Shown here piece after piece: positions 14,088-23,053 of a stretch of DNA of 64,000 bases. Under the pieces are notes generated by a model, which saw nothing but the letters and a program-made list of their open reading frames with translations, ran no database searches and was not told the origin of the DNA. The stretch is taken from contig NZ_JBPPLY010000001.1 in NCBI RefSeq assembly GCF_051535215.1, positions 1 through 64,000 on the forward strand. Direction: 5' to 3'. The DNA comes from Nitrobacter sp051535215. Lineage in GTDB: Bacteria > Pseudomonadota > Alphaproteobacteria > Rhizobiales > Xanthobacteraceae. Every line of letters starts with the position of its first letter. Within the stretch, counting starts at the first letter, position 1. The translations under genes and the position numbers were made by a program.

Positions 14088-16913
14088 ATGCTGGAAAAGG
14101 CAAGTATCAACCCTAGGGCTTACCTCGCTGGCGGCGAGGAAATGGGAAGTTTAACGCGCCGGTTCAATTGGGCCGTCACATCGGTCGGCGCTCCCGAGGC
14201 GTGGCCCCAGAGCCTGCGCACGGCCGTCCGCATCATGCTCAACACCAACCATCCGATGTTCATCTGGTGGGGGCCGGATCTGATCCAGTTCTATAATGAC
14301 GCCTACCGCCAAACCCTGGGATCAGAACGGCATCCCAGCGCGCTCGGTCAGAAGGGCAAAGAGTGCTGGGCCGAGATTTGGGACATCATCGGTCCGCAGA
14401 TCGAGCACGTCATGGCCGGGCGCGGCGCGACCTGGCATGAGGATCAGCTCGTTCCGGTGACGCGGGACGGCAAGCTGGAGCAGGTCTACTGGACCTACGG
14501 CTTCAGCCCGATCGATGAAGATCAAGGCGTCGGCGGGGTGCTCGTGGTGTGCCGCGACGTCACCCGCGATCATTTTGCCAAGCTCGCCTTGCAGGAGCGG
14601 GAGGCCGAGCTTGCGCGTGTGCAGATGATCGGCCGGATCGGCGGTCTCGAGGTCGACCTGCGCACCGGCCATCGCAGCCGCAAGTCGCCGGAGTATCTGA
14701 AGATACACGGCCTCCCCCCCGAAGCCGTCCACGAAAGCCACGAGGACTGGCTCCGCCGTGTCCATCCCGATGACCGCGCGGTGGCCGAAGGGCAGTTCAT
14801 CGATGCGGTGCGCGGCAGTGATCGCGAATATGCAGTGCGCTACCGGATCATCCGGCCAAGCGACGGCGAGACACGCTGGATTTCGGCGCGATCGGTGATC
14901 GAGCGCGATGCCGACGGCAGGGCTGTGCGGCTGTTCGGCGCGCACATCGACATCACCGACCAGGTCGAAGCGGAGCGCGCCATCCGCCAGCGCGAGGAGG
15001 AATTCCGCACGCTTGCGGAGGCGCTGCCGCATCACGTCTGGACCGCGACACCCGATGGAACCTTCAACTGGTTCAATCCGCGCGTCTACGACTATGTCGG
15101 CGTGAAGCCGGGCGAACTCAGCAGCAAGATCTGGAGCAAGATGGTCCACCCGGACGATGCGGCTGCCTCCGTCGCGGCCTGGACCCGTGCAGTGACCAGC
15201 GGCCGGTTTTTCGAGATCGAATTTCGGATGCGCGGCGCCGACGGCAGCTATCGCTGGTTTCTGGCTCGCGCCGTGCCGGCGCGCGATGAAGACGGTCGCA
15301 TCACCCGCTGGATCGGTACCAATACCGACGTCCACGATCAAAAACGGATCGCCGGCAAGCTCGCCGAACTGAACGCCACGCTCGCCGAGCGAGTCGAGGA
15401 GAAAACCCGCGAGCGCGACCGGATCTGGAATGTGTCGCAGGACTTGCTGCTGGTCACCGACCATGACGGCGTCTGGCGCTCCGTCAATCCCGCCTGGACG
15501 AGGACGCTCGGCTGGAGCGAGGCCGAACTGCTGGAACGCACCGTCGACTGGATCGAACACCCCGAAGACACCGGCAAGACCCGGGCGGAAATTCGCCGCC
15601 TTGCGCTCGGCGAGGCCAGGTTGCGATTCGAAAACCGGCTCCGTCACAAGGACGGCTCATACCGTTGGCTGTCCTGGACCGCAGTCCCGGATCAAAACCT
15701 CATCTATGCGGTGGCCCGAGACGTCACCGCGGAGAAGGCCGCGGCCGAACGATTGAGAGCGGCCGAGGAAGCGTTGCGTCAATCGCAGAAAATGGAAGCC
15801 GTCGGCCAGTTGACCGGCGGCATCGCCCACGACTTCAACAATCTGCTCACCGGCATCGTGGGCTCGCTGGACCTGATGCAGACCCGTCTCAATCAGGGCC
15901 GGACCGATCGCGCCGGCCGCTACATCGAGGCCGCGATGGCGTCGGCCAATCGTGCCGCGGCGCTGACGCATCGGCTGCTGGCGTTCGCCCGCAGGCAGCC
16001 CCTGGTGCCGAAGTCGGTCGATGCCAATCAGCTTATCCTTTCACTTGAAGACTTGCTGCGCAGGACCATCGGCGAGGCCATCGAACTGGAGATCGCGCCG
16101 TCCGAACGGCTGTGGCAGACGCTGTGCGATCCGAACCAGCTCGAAAGCGCGCTGCTCAATCTCGCCATCAATGCACGGGACGCCATGCCCGGCGGCGGCA
16201 AGCTCACGATCGCCACGACGAACACGACCGTCGGCGCAGCCGATGACGGCTCCTCCGCCATGCAGCCGGGCGATTATATCTGCATCACCGTCACCGATAC
16301 CGGAACGGGCATGACACCCGACGTGGCGGCGCGCGCCTTCGATCCCTTCTTCACCACCAAGCCGATCGGTCAGGGGACCGGACTGGGGCTGTCGATGATT
16401 TACGGATTCGCCCGGCAATCCAACGGCCACATCGCCCTCGACACCGCGCCGGGACAGGGCACCTCGATCAGGCTTTGTCTGCCGCGCCATGACGGCGTTC
16501 CCGAGACCGACCAGGCTCCGCATATCAGCAGCGACAGGATCCCGGCCACCGGCGAAACCGTGCTTGTCGTCGAGGATGAACCGGTCGTGCGCGGCGTCAT
16601 CATCGAGATGCTGCGCGATCAAGGCTACCTGACATGCGAAGCCGCGGACGGAGCGGCGGGCTTGCGGATTCTGCAACTGGACAAACCCGTCGATCTTCTG
16701 CTGACAGACATAGGATTACCGGGCATGAACGGACGCCAGCTTGCGGATCAGGCGCGGGAGCTGCGGCCGAATCTGAAAATCCTCTTCATGACCGGCTATG
16801 CCGAGAACGCCGCGAACGCCGAAGGCTTTCTGCAACCCGGCATGGACATGATCACCAAACCGTTCGATCTCGACCATCTGTCGCAGCGTGTGCGTGACAT
16901 CATCTCAAGTTGA
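14088..16913 (+). CDS. PAS-domain hybrid sensor histidine kinase
   Basis: A 941-residue cytoplasmic protein without membrane segments. It has four PAS/PAC-like regions: one N-terminal region, a second near residue 190 (RVQMIGRIGGLEVDL), a third near 310 and a fourth near 450. The kinase core follows, with His581 in GGIAHDFNNLL, the N box NLAINARDAMPGGG, TDTGTGM and GTGLGLSMIYGF. A C-terminal receiver domain has the phospho-acceptor Asp874 in LLLTDIGLPGMNG. The HDFNNLL-type H-box marks the HWE-independent soluble PAS hybrid kinases common in rhizobia. No response regulator is adjacent. The stop lies within the first of two direct copies of CATCTCAAGTTGACG. Confidence 0.93.
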   Translation: MLEKASINPRAYLAGGEEMGSLTRRFNWAVTSVGAPEAWPQSLRTAVRIMLNTNHPMFIWWGPDLIQFYNDAYRQTLGSERHPSALGQKGKECWAEIWDIIGPQIEHVMAGRGATWHEDQLVPVTRDGKLEQVYWTYGFSPIDEDQGVGGVLVVCRDVTRDHFAKLALQEREAELARVQMIGRIGGLEVDLRTGHRSRKSPEYLKIHGLPPEAVHESHEDWLRRVHPDDRAVAEGQFIDAVRGSDREYAVRYRIIRPSDGETRWISARSVIERDADGRAVRLFGAHIDITDQVEAERAIRQREEEFRTLAEALPHHVWTATPDGTFNWFNPRVYDYVGVKPGELSSKIWSKMVHPDDAAASVAAWTRAVTSGRFFEIEFRMRGADGSYRWFLARAVPARDEDGRITRWIGTNTDVHDQKRIAGKLAELNATLAERVEEKTRERDRIWNVSQDLLLVTDHDGVWRSVNPAWTRTLGWSEAELLERTVDWIEHPEDTGKTRAEIRRLALGEARLRFENRLRHKDGSYRWLSWTAVPDQNLIYAVARDVTAEKAAAERLRAAEEALRQSQKMEAVGQLTGGIAHDFNNLLTGIVGSLDLMQTRLNQGRTDRAGRYIEAAMASANRAAALTHRLLAFARRQPLVPKSVDANQLILSLEDLLRRTIGEAIELEIAPSERLWQTLCDPNQLESALLNLAINARDAMPGGGKLTIATTNTTVGAADDGSSAMQPGDYICITVTDTGTGMTPDVAARAFDPFFTTKPIGQGTGLGLSMIYGFARQSNGHIALDTAPGQGTSIRLCLPRHDGVPETDQAPHISSDRIPATGETVLVVEDEPVVRGVIIEMLRDQGYLTCEAADGAAGLRILQLDKPVDLLLTDIGLPGMNGRQLADQARELRPNLKILFMTGYAENAANAEGFLQPGMDMITKPFDLDHLSQRVRDIISS

Positions 16914-16937
16914 CGTATCAACATCTCAAGTTGACGC
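16904..16937 (+). repeat. Short tandem duplication across the kinase stop codon
   Basis: The 15-mer CATCTCAAGTTGACG occurs at about 16902-16916 and again 21 bp later. The TGA stop of the kinase lies in the first copy. It looks like a local 21-bp duplication. Confidence 0.6.
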
Positions 16938-17101
16938 ACCAAACGCATTCGAACGTCGTCATCGTGAACGCGGGAAAATCCCGATACGACCGGAGTGATA
17001 TTGTTCCCCGCCTAGACGCATTTTGCCGGTAAAAACTCGCGGAACGAATGCACAAGCCCGGACTTTCCTCCTCCGCAACATTCACGATCGGAGGAAATTT
17101 T

Positions 17102-17518
17102 ATGATCCGTCGCATTATCGGAACTACCGCAGTTGCCATCGCATTGGTGCTTCCAGCTTCTGCCATCGCGCAGGGCGTCCCGGGCGGCATCGAGCGGGGA
17201 GCCCGCGAAGGTGAGCGGGCCGCGGGGCCGGTGGGTGCAGTCGTCGGCGGTACCATTGGCGGAGTTGTAGGCGGCGTCGCCGGCGTGCTCGGCGTCGACC
17301 AGCGTCCGCGCTTCCGCCACTATGTGGTCGAGCAACATCGTCCGTCCTACCGCTATCGTGAGGAAGTCCGCGTCGGTGCCGTCCTGCCGGAAGCCGGGGT
17401 GACCTACTATGAGGTTCCGGCCGAATACGGCGCACCGCAATATCGCTATACGGTGGTGAACGATCGGACCGTCCTGGTTGATCCCAGGACCCACCGGATC
17501 GTCGACGTCATCGAATAG
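17102..17518 (+). CDS. Exported DUF1236-like protein with glycine zipper
   Basis: A 138-residue protein with a strong ribosome-binding site (CGGAGGAAATTTT before the ATG). The signal peptide ends near residue 24 (SAIAQG). A glycine-zipper segment (GAVVGGTIGGVVGGVAGVLG, residues 48-67) may insert in a membrane. The C-terminal half carries the DUF1236 pattern: VGAVLPEAGVTYYEVPAEYG, then YRYTVVNDRTVLVDPRTHRIVDVI. Such proteins are frequent in Bradyrhizobium and relatives and have no established function. Confidence 0.82.
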   Translation: MIRRIIGTTAVAIALVLPASAIAQGVPGGIERGAREGERAAGPVGAVVGGTIGGVVGGVAGVLGVDQRPRFRHYVVEQHRPSYRYREEVRVGAVLPEAGVTYYEVPAEYGAPQYRYTVVNDRTVLVDPRTHRIVDVIE

Positions 17519-17542
17519 CGCTGTCTTAATAATGCAGTTTAT

Positions 17543-17566
17543 GAGGCCGCCGTCGCAGGCGGCCTC
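17543..17566. terminator. Hairpin between convergent genes
   Basis: A perfect 9-bp stem (GAGGCCGCC / GGCGGCCTC) with a 6-nt loop between the converging DUF1236 and MBL-fold genes. There is no T-run on either side, so bidirectional termination is inferred from position only. Confidence 0.45.
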
Positions 17567-17587
17567 TATGCGTTCAGGGACGCGGCA

Positions 17588-18268
17588 TTACACGCAGCCG
17601 ATCAGGAACGGGTTGCTTGTTCGCTCATGGCCGATACTCGATCCCGGGCCGTGTCCGCAGATGAACGCGACGTCGTCGCCGAGCGGCAGCAGCTTGTCGG
17701 TAATGGATTTGATCAACGTGGCATGATGGCCGCCGGGCAGGTCGGTGCGGCCGATCGAGCCGTTGAACAAAACGTCGCCGACATGCGCGAAGCCCATTTC
17801 CCTGTTGAAAAAAACCACGCTGCCCGGCGAATGGCCGGGGCAATGAAGGATGTCGAATTCGAGTTCGCCGATCTTGACGCGGTCGCCCTCTTCGAGCCAG
17901 CGATCCGGCGCGAAGTTGCGCATCCCGGTCATGCCGTAATTGCGCCCGCTCTCGACCACCAGATCGAGCAGGAATTCGTCCGCGATATGCGGCCCCTCGA
18001 TCGGGACCTTCAGTGCGTCACGCAATTCCGCCGCACCGCCCACATGATCGATGTGACCATGCGTGAGCCAGATTTGCCTGACCCTCACGCCTGCTTTTTC
18101 GATGGTGCGCCTGATGAGCGGAACATCGCCGCCGGGATCGATGACAACGGCATCCCTGGTGGCTTCGCACCACAACAGCGCGCAATTCTGCCGGAACGGT
18201 GTCACCGGAATGATCGTAACGCCGGCTTTCGCGCCGGTCTGGTTGTCGGTCGGCTTTTCCCGGGTCAT
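17588..18268 (-). CDS. MBL-fold metallo-hydrolase (glyoxalase II-like)
   Basis: A 226-residue cytoplasmic protein with the metallo-beta-lactamase signature THGHIDHVGG (HxHxDH), then CPGHSPGS, FAHVGDVLFNGSIGRTDL and the final CGHGPGSSIGHER. These give all ligands for a binuclear metal centre. It is closest to the YcbL/GloB-like subgroup that hydrolyses thioesters such as S-lactoylglutathione, but it lacks the C-terminal substrate domain of true GloB. It stands alone and is convergent with the DUF1236-like gene. Confidence 0.88.
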   Translation of the reverse strand: MTREKPTDNQTGAKAGVTIIPVTPFRQNCALLWCEATRDAVVIDPGGDVPLIRRTIEKAGVRVRQIWLTHGHIDHVGGAAELRDALKVPIEGPHIADEFLLDLVVESGRNYGMTGMRNFAPDRWLEEGDRVKIGELEFDILHCPGHSPGSVVFFNREMGFAHVGDVLFNGSIGRTDLPGGHHATLIKSITDKLLPLGDDVAFICGHGPGSSIGHERTSNPFLIGCV

Positions 18269-18333
18269 GCGCGAGCAGTTCCGATTTTTGTGGCGTCCAG
18301 CAGTTTGAAACCCATGGGCCGTTATACACTCCC

Positions 18334-18436
18334 TCGAGCCTTTCCGCTTCTGATGAAATCAGACGCGGGGCTTCATTATTTTGATTTGACGCGTTTTCCT
18401 GACGCGAACCGGTATCCACTTCGCGCGAAAACGCTA
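18334..18436 (+). repeat. Dispersed repeat family A, copy 2
   Basis: Recognisable by GAGCCTTTCCGCTTCTGATG, TTTGACGCGTTTTCC and the right end GCGAAAACGCT. It lies in the divergent gap between the MBL-fold and mmcB genes. Confidence 0.8.
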
Positions 18437-18489
18437 CAGGTCAAAAAACACCGGCGTGGCCGCCCTCGTTTTTGCTATGGTCGCGTCCC

Positions 18490-18981
18490 ATGGAATCAAA
18501 CGCGACCCACATCGCCCTCGTGCCTCCGCCAGACCGTCGCCAGTCGGAGACGGCGCTCGCGATTGCGCGCGGAACAGGAAGGCTTTTGCGATCGCTGGGA
18601 TTTTCTTGCGTTAGCGAATTGCCGCTGCCATCAGGACGGCGCGCCGATCTCGTGGCGCTGAACGCGAGCGGCGAGATCTGGATCGTCGAAATCAAGTCGT
18701 CTGTCGAGGATTTGCGCGCCGATCGAAAGTGGCGGGATTATCGCGCGCATTGCGACCGCCTGTTCTTCGCCTTCACGCGCGATCTGCCGTGCGGGATTTT
18801 CCCCACCGACACCGGCCTGATCGTCGCCGATGCCTATGGCGCCCACCTGCATTGCGAGGCGCCGGAACACCGCCTGACGGCGCCGACGCGCAAGGTGATG
18901 ATGCTGCGCTTCGCATTGGCGGCGGCCCAGCGGCTCAATCGTCTGATCGATCCGCAAGGTTATGCCGAGGGAGGGTTTTAG
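18490..18981 (+). CDS. mmcB: MmcB family DNA repair protein
   Basis: A 163-residue protein of the MmcB (DUF1052) family, a restriction-endonuclease-like (PD-(D/E)xK) fold implicated in alphaproteobacterial DNA repair. The predicted nuclease motif is visible: SGRRADLVAL followed by IWIVEIKSS (D...E-x-K) around residues 48-66. A start at 18490 gives the usual N-terminus; the frame is open to 18472. A family A repeat lies on each side of the gene. Confidence 0.88.
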   Translation: MESNATHIALVPPPDRRQSETALAIARGTGRLLRSLGFSCVSELPLPSGRRADLVALNASGEIWIVEIKSSVEDLRADRKWRDYRAHCDRLFFAFTRDLPCGIFPTDTGLIVADAYGAHLHCEAPEHRLTAPTRKVMMLRFALAAAQRLNRLIDPQGYAEGGF

Positions 18982-19007
18982 CTTTTTCGCGGAAGAAGGT
19001 CGTTTGT

Positions 19008-19098
19008 TTAAAGCCTTTCGCTCCCGATGGAATCAGAAGCGAGTTCCGTGATTTTGTTGACGCGAACCGGTATTCATGGGGTTCGTTCAAAACGCTAT
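19008..19098 (+). repeat. Dispersed repeat family A, copy 3 (degenerate)
   Basis: The left part AAGCCTTTCGCTCCCGATGG and the right part CAAAACGCTAT are kept, but the middle has lost the GACGCGTTTTC block. It lies between the convergent mmcB and regA genes. Confidence 0.65.
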
Positions 19099-19115
19099 CA
19101 TTCACGAGGATAAAA

Positions 19116-19685
19116 TCACCGCGGCGCGCGTTTCGCCAAAATACGTTGCAGCGTACGCCGATGCATGTTGAGCCGCCGGGCCGTCTCCGACACGTTGCGA
19201 TTGCACATCTCGTAAATGCGCTGGATATGTTCCCATCGCACGCGATCCGCCGACATCGGATTCTGCGGCAGTTCCGACTTCTCCGAGTTGCTGGAGAGCA
19301 GCGCCGCGACCACATCGTCGGCGTCGGCGGGCTTCGACAGATAATCGACGGCACCCATTTTCACCGCGGTCACTGCGGTTGCGATATTGCCATAGCCGGT
19401 CAGCACGATCGCGCGAGCATCGGGACGCTCACGCTTCAGGGCCGACACCACGTCGAGACCGTTGCCGTCGCCGAGCCGCAAGTCCACTACGGCAAAGGCC
19501 GGCGCCGATTTTCCGATATGTGCAAGGCCGTCGGAGACGCTGTCGCAGGACGTCACCTCGAAGCCGCGGGTCTCCATGGCGCGCGACAGGCGCTCGAGAA
19601 ACGGCTTGTCATCCTCGACGATCAGCAGCGAGCGGTCGGCTTGCGGGAAAACGTCGGGAGTAGCGTTCACGATGATACCTCGCAC
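19116..19685 (-). CDS. regA: RegA/ActR/PrrA family redox response regulator
   Basis: A 189-residue response regulator with phospho-acceptor Asp68 (AVVDLRLGDGNGLD) and the conserved switch Lys in YLSKPADADD. The C-terminal Fis-type helix-turn-helix NVSETARRLNMHRRTLQRIL is nearly invariant in RegA/ActR/PrrA/RegR. The protein controls genes for respiration, nitrogen fixation, photosynthesis and CO2 fixation in response to redox state. It is transcribed after the sensor kinase gene, with 77 bp between them. Confidence 0.96.
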   Translation of the reverse strand: MRGIIVNATPDVFPQADRSLLIVEDDKPFLERLSRAMETRGFEVTSCDSVSDGLAHIGKSAPAFAVVDLRLGDGNGLDVVSALKRERPDARAIVLTGYGNIATAVTAVKMGAVDYLSKPADADDVVAALLSSNSEKSELPQNPMSADRVRWEHIQRIYEMCNRNVSETARRLNMHRRTLQRILAKRAPR

Positions 19686-19762
19686 TTGGTTATCTCTGGA
19701 ACATATGGGCGCTGAAAGCGGCGCCGCAAGCGATGGCGGATCACGATCATTGGCGTTGAAAG

Positions 19763-21103
19763 CTAAGCCGTTGTCTCCGCAATCGTTTTCGACGTTTCAA
19801 AACGGACGCGCGGCCAGACGATCTGCACCACCGCGCCATGCTCCGGAAATGTCCGGTTGCTGAAGGAGACCCTCGCGCCGGTGCGCTCGAGCAAGGTGCG
19901 GGCGATGAAAATCCCGAGACCGAGGCCGCTGCGTCCGCCTTGCGCATCGCCAAGGTTGCGGCGGCGCGACAGGTAAGGTTCGCCGATCCGCTTGAGAATG
20001 TCCGGAACAATTCCCGGGCCGTCATCCGAGATCACGATCCCGACGGTATCGCTGTTCCACCAGGCATTGACGTCGACGGCGCTACGGGCGAAGTCGACGG
20101 CGTTTTCCAGAATGTTGCCGACGCCGTAGAGGATCGCGGGATTGCGCATGCCGACCGGTTCGTGATCGCCGGTGGCCGCGATCGTGGTCTTGATGTCGAT
20201 GCCGAAATCGCGATGAGGCGCGACGGTTTCCTCGATCAGAGTCGACAGCGGCATCCGGTCGAACGGCGCGCCCGACGACGACAGTTGCGCGATCTTGGCG
20301 AGAATGTCGCGGCACCGCTGCGCTTGCTCCCGCACGATGCCGAGATCGCCGGCGAGCCGCTGGGGATCCTGCGCGCCGTTCTCCTGCAATGCTTTTTCCA
20401 GTTCGCGCGAAACCAGGAAGATGGTCGACAGCGGCGTTCCAAGCTCATGAGCGGCGGCGGCGGCGAGGCCATCGATCTGGGTCAGATGCTGTTCGCGGGT
20501 CAGGACCAGTTCGGTTGCCGCGAGCGCGTCGGAGAGTTTGCGCGCCTGCTCCGTCACCTGGAACGTGTAGAGGCTGGTGACGCCGATCGCGAGCACGATT
20601 GAGAACCAGACGCCGGCGAGATAGATCGGCGGCAGGATCAGCGGGTCATCGGCATCCCACGGCAGCGGCAGATGCGTGAAGCCCAGGACTGTCGCGCAAG
20701 CAATCGCGAACCCGCCGAGCGCCATGGTCAACCGTGTCGGCAACGCCGTGGCCGAGATCAGCACGGGCGCGAGAAACAGGTACGAGAAGGGATTTTGCAG
20801 ACCCCCGGTGAAAAATAGCAGGGCCGCGAGTTCGGTGATGTTCAGCGCAAGCAGCGCCGCGGCATGACGCGGTTCGAGCCGTTGCATCGGATCGAAGATC
20901 ACCTGCAAAGCCAGATTGAGCAGCGAGGACAGCCCGACGATCGTCACGCAGGGAATAATGGGCAGATCGAATTCCAGCCCCTGCGCGACGATGAAGATCG
21001 CCGCGAGTTGTCCGAGCGCCGCGAGCCAGCGCAGCCGCAGGATGGTGTCCAGCCGGACGTAGCGGCGCGGATGGTTCAAGTCGGAGGCGGCGACGTCGGT
21101 CAT
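19763..21103 (-). CDS. regB: RegB/ActS/PrrB family redox-sensing histidine kinase
   Basis: A 446-residue membrane kinase. The start at 21103 (MTDVAASDLNH) is preferred; the frame is open to 21331. Six transmembrane helices span residues 25-180, with the quinone-sensing motif GGLQNPF at 100-106. The H-box holds His219 (AAHELGTPLST). The redox-active cysteine position is kept (Cys264 in QRCRDIL), close to Cys265 of Rhodobacter RegB. The ATP-binding motifs are ENAVDFA, SDDGPGI and GRSGLGLGIFIA. Both known redox inputs, quinone and thiol, therefore appear intact. It is cotranscribed with regA. Confidence 0.95.
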   Translation of the reverse strand: MTDVAASDLNHPRRYVRLDTILRLRWLAALGQLAAIFIVAQGLEFDLPIIPCVTIVGLSSLLNLALQVIFDPMQRLEPRHAAALLALNITELAALLFFTGGLQNPFSYLFLAPVLISATALPTRLTMALGGFAIACATVLGFTHLPLPWDADDPLILPPIYLAGVWFSIVLAIGVTSLYTFQVTEQARKLSDALAATELVLTREQHLTQIDGLAAAAAHELGTPLSTIFLVSRELEKALQENGAQDPQRLAGDLGIVREQAQRCRDILAKIAQLSSSGAPFDRMPLSTLIEETVAPHRDFGIDIKTTIAATGDHEPVGMRNPAILYGVGNILENAVDFARSAVDVNAWWNSDTVGIVISDDGPGIVPDILKRIGEPYLSRRRNLGDAQGGRSGLGLGIFIARTLLERTGARVSFSNRTFPEHGAVVQIVWPRVRFETSKTIAETTA

Positions 21104-21421
21104 GTCGGGCAAGCTTATAGCGTTTTCGAGCGATTCTCGCGACGCGGAAGGCGGCGACGCTCGCAAGACGCGGCGACACATGACCTTGATCCGCGCAATC
21201 GAGGCGCCGCGTTTGTGAAGCGCATGGGGAAGCCTGATCCCTGTGAAGCGCCGCTCGCCGCGTTCGTTCCAAGGAACTTGCGTAGCGAGAAATGTTTTCG
21301 CCACATCCGGGCTCGCGGAAAGCATTATCATACTATATGTAGATCTCTATAGACCGGGGGCGGATTGACGCAGTGCTTCGCAGCGGCCACTATTTTGCAA
21401 TGCCAAAGGGGATCGAGCAGA

Positions 21422-22756
21422 ATGCCTATCGGTGAATTTGGACGCCCGCCGGAGCTGCCGGCGGAAGTCAGTCCGACGATGACGACGCCGATGTACTGGA
21501 TGTACGAGATGGCGCAGGCGTCACTCAATCCGGCTCGCGCCGTCACCGACGCGACACGAATACTGTTCCAGAACCCGCTCAATCCGTGGTCGGGCACCGA
21601 GTTCGGCAAAAGCATCGCCGCCGGCTGCGAATTGTTCGAGCGCACCACCCGCCGCTACGGCAAACCAGAATGGGGCCTGCACGAGACCGAGGTCAACGGC
21701 GTACGCACGCCGATCGAGATTCGCTCGGTCTGGGAAAAGCCGTTCTGCCGTCTGCTCTACTTCGACCGCAAGCATGTGCGTCCGCTGAGACGGCCGCAGC
21801 CGCGCGTGCTGCTGGTGGCGCCGATGTCGGGTCATTACGCGACGCTGCTCCGCGGAACCGTCGAGGCGTTTCTGCCGACGCATGACGTCTATATCACCGA
21901 CTGGTCCGACGCCCGGATGGTTCCGATCTCCGAGGGGCGTTTCGATCTCGATGACTATGTCGATTACCTGATCGAGATGCTGCATGTGCTGGGTGGCAAC
22001 GTCCATGTCATCGCGGTCTGCCAGCCTTCGGTGCCGGTGCTGGCGGCGGTGTCGGTGATGGAGGCCGAGGGCGATCCATGTGTGCCGCTATCGATGACGC
22101 TGATGGGCGGACCGATCGATACCCGCAACCATCCCACTGCGGTCAACAACCTCGCCGCCGAGAAGGGTACGGACTGGTTCCGCAACCATGTCATCACCAA
22201 GGTGCCGTTTCCGCATCCCGGTGTGATGCGGGACGTCTATCCCGGTTTCCTGCAGCTCAACGGCTTCATCAGCATGAACCTCGACCGTCACATGGCGGCG
22301 CACAAGAGTCTGTTCAAGAATCTCGTCAAGGGCGACGGCGATCTCGTCGACAAGCACCGCGATTTCTATGACGAGTATCTCGCCGTCATGGACCTGACGG
22401 CGGAGTACTATCTGCAGACCGTCGATCTGGTGTTCGTCAAGCACGCGCTGCCGGAAGGAAAAATGACCCATCGCGGACGGGCCGTCGATCCTTCGAAGAT
22501 CATGCGTGTGGCGCTGATGACGGTGGAAGGCGAAAACGACGACATTTCGGGGCTCGGGCAGACCGAAGCGGCGCACGCGCTATGCACGTCGATTTCCGAT
22601 AATCGGCGGATTCACTACGTGCAGAAAGGCGTCGGCCATTACGGCGTGTTCAACGGCTCGCGTTTCAAGTCGGAGATCGTGCCGCGCATCAACGATTTCA
22701 TGCAATCCGTCACCACAACACCAATGCGTACGTCACTCCGTGTGGCGGCGGAGTGA
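21422..22756 (+). CDS. phaZ: Intracellular polyhydroxyalkanoate depolymerase
   Basis: A 444-residue cytosolic alpha/beta hydrolase of the intracellular PHA depolymerase type, which degrades stored polyhydroxybutyrate. The nucleophile is a cysteine in the lipase-box-like VCQPSV (Cys200), as in Ralstonia PhaZ1. The conserved N-terminus reads MYWMYEMAQASLNPARA. The catalytic Asp lies in VEGENDDISGLGQTEAA and the His in VGHYGVFNGSRF. No signal peptide is present, in keeping with intracellular granules. The gene stands alone and is divergent from regB. Confidence 0.94.
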   Translation: MPIGEFGRPPELPAEVSPTMTTPMYWMYEMAQASLNPARAVTDATRILFQNPLNPWSGTEFGKSIAAGCELFERTTRRYGKPEWGLHETEVNGVRTPIEIRSVWEKPFCRLLYFDRKHVRPLRRPQPRVLLVAPMSGHYATLLRGTVEAFLPTHDVYITDWSDARMVPISEGRFDLDDYVDYLIEMLHVLGGNVHVIAVCQPSVPVLAAVSVMEAEGDPCVPLSMTLMGGPIDTRNHPTAVNNLAAEKGTDWFRNHVITKVPFPHPGVMRDVYPGFLQLNGFISMNLDRHMAAHKSLFKNLVKGDGDLVDKHRDFYDEYLAVMDLTAEYYLQTVDLVFVKHALPEGKMTHRGRAVDPSKIMRVALMTVEGENDDISGLGQTEAAHALCTSISDNRRIHYVQKGVGHYGVFNGSRFKSEIVPRINDFMQSVTTTPMRTSLRVAAE

Positions 22757-23053
22757 ATCTGAATAACACTCAATCTATTCTCTGGTGAGGAATGGATCCG
22801 GCGAAGCTCGGCTGGCCGCGGGAATTTCAACCGAGTTTCAGTGCTGTAAAATAATGAATTCATATTCACACCTAGAACAGCCGAATTACGTGGAATGAAC
22901 GTCAAATATTTTGTTCCGAGGCCCATTCCATAGGGGGTCCCATTAGAAAACCCGCTGTATATTGGGCAAATGATTTGTTTTTGCGCCGAGCGATTTGACT
23001 GGCGTCGGTTATGGCAAAGTCCGGCCGCTACCCCCGCCCCCGGATTTGCTGAA
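22757..23053. other. AT-rich intergenic stretch
   Basis: About 297 bp between phaZ and the peptidase gene are noticeably lower in GC than their surroundings. They hold a few short inverted repeats (for example GGAATG/CATTCC near 22894-22929) but no convincing gene or terminator. The part near 22960-23050 may be coding only if the next gene uses an earlier start. Confidence 0.4.

Noticed and set aside
14322..15647. 441-codon frame antisense to the hybrid kinase
   Set aside because: Codon shadow; the kinase frame has continuous PAS and kinase motifs.
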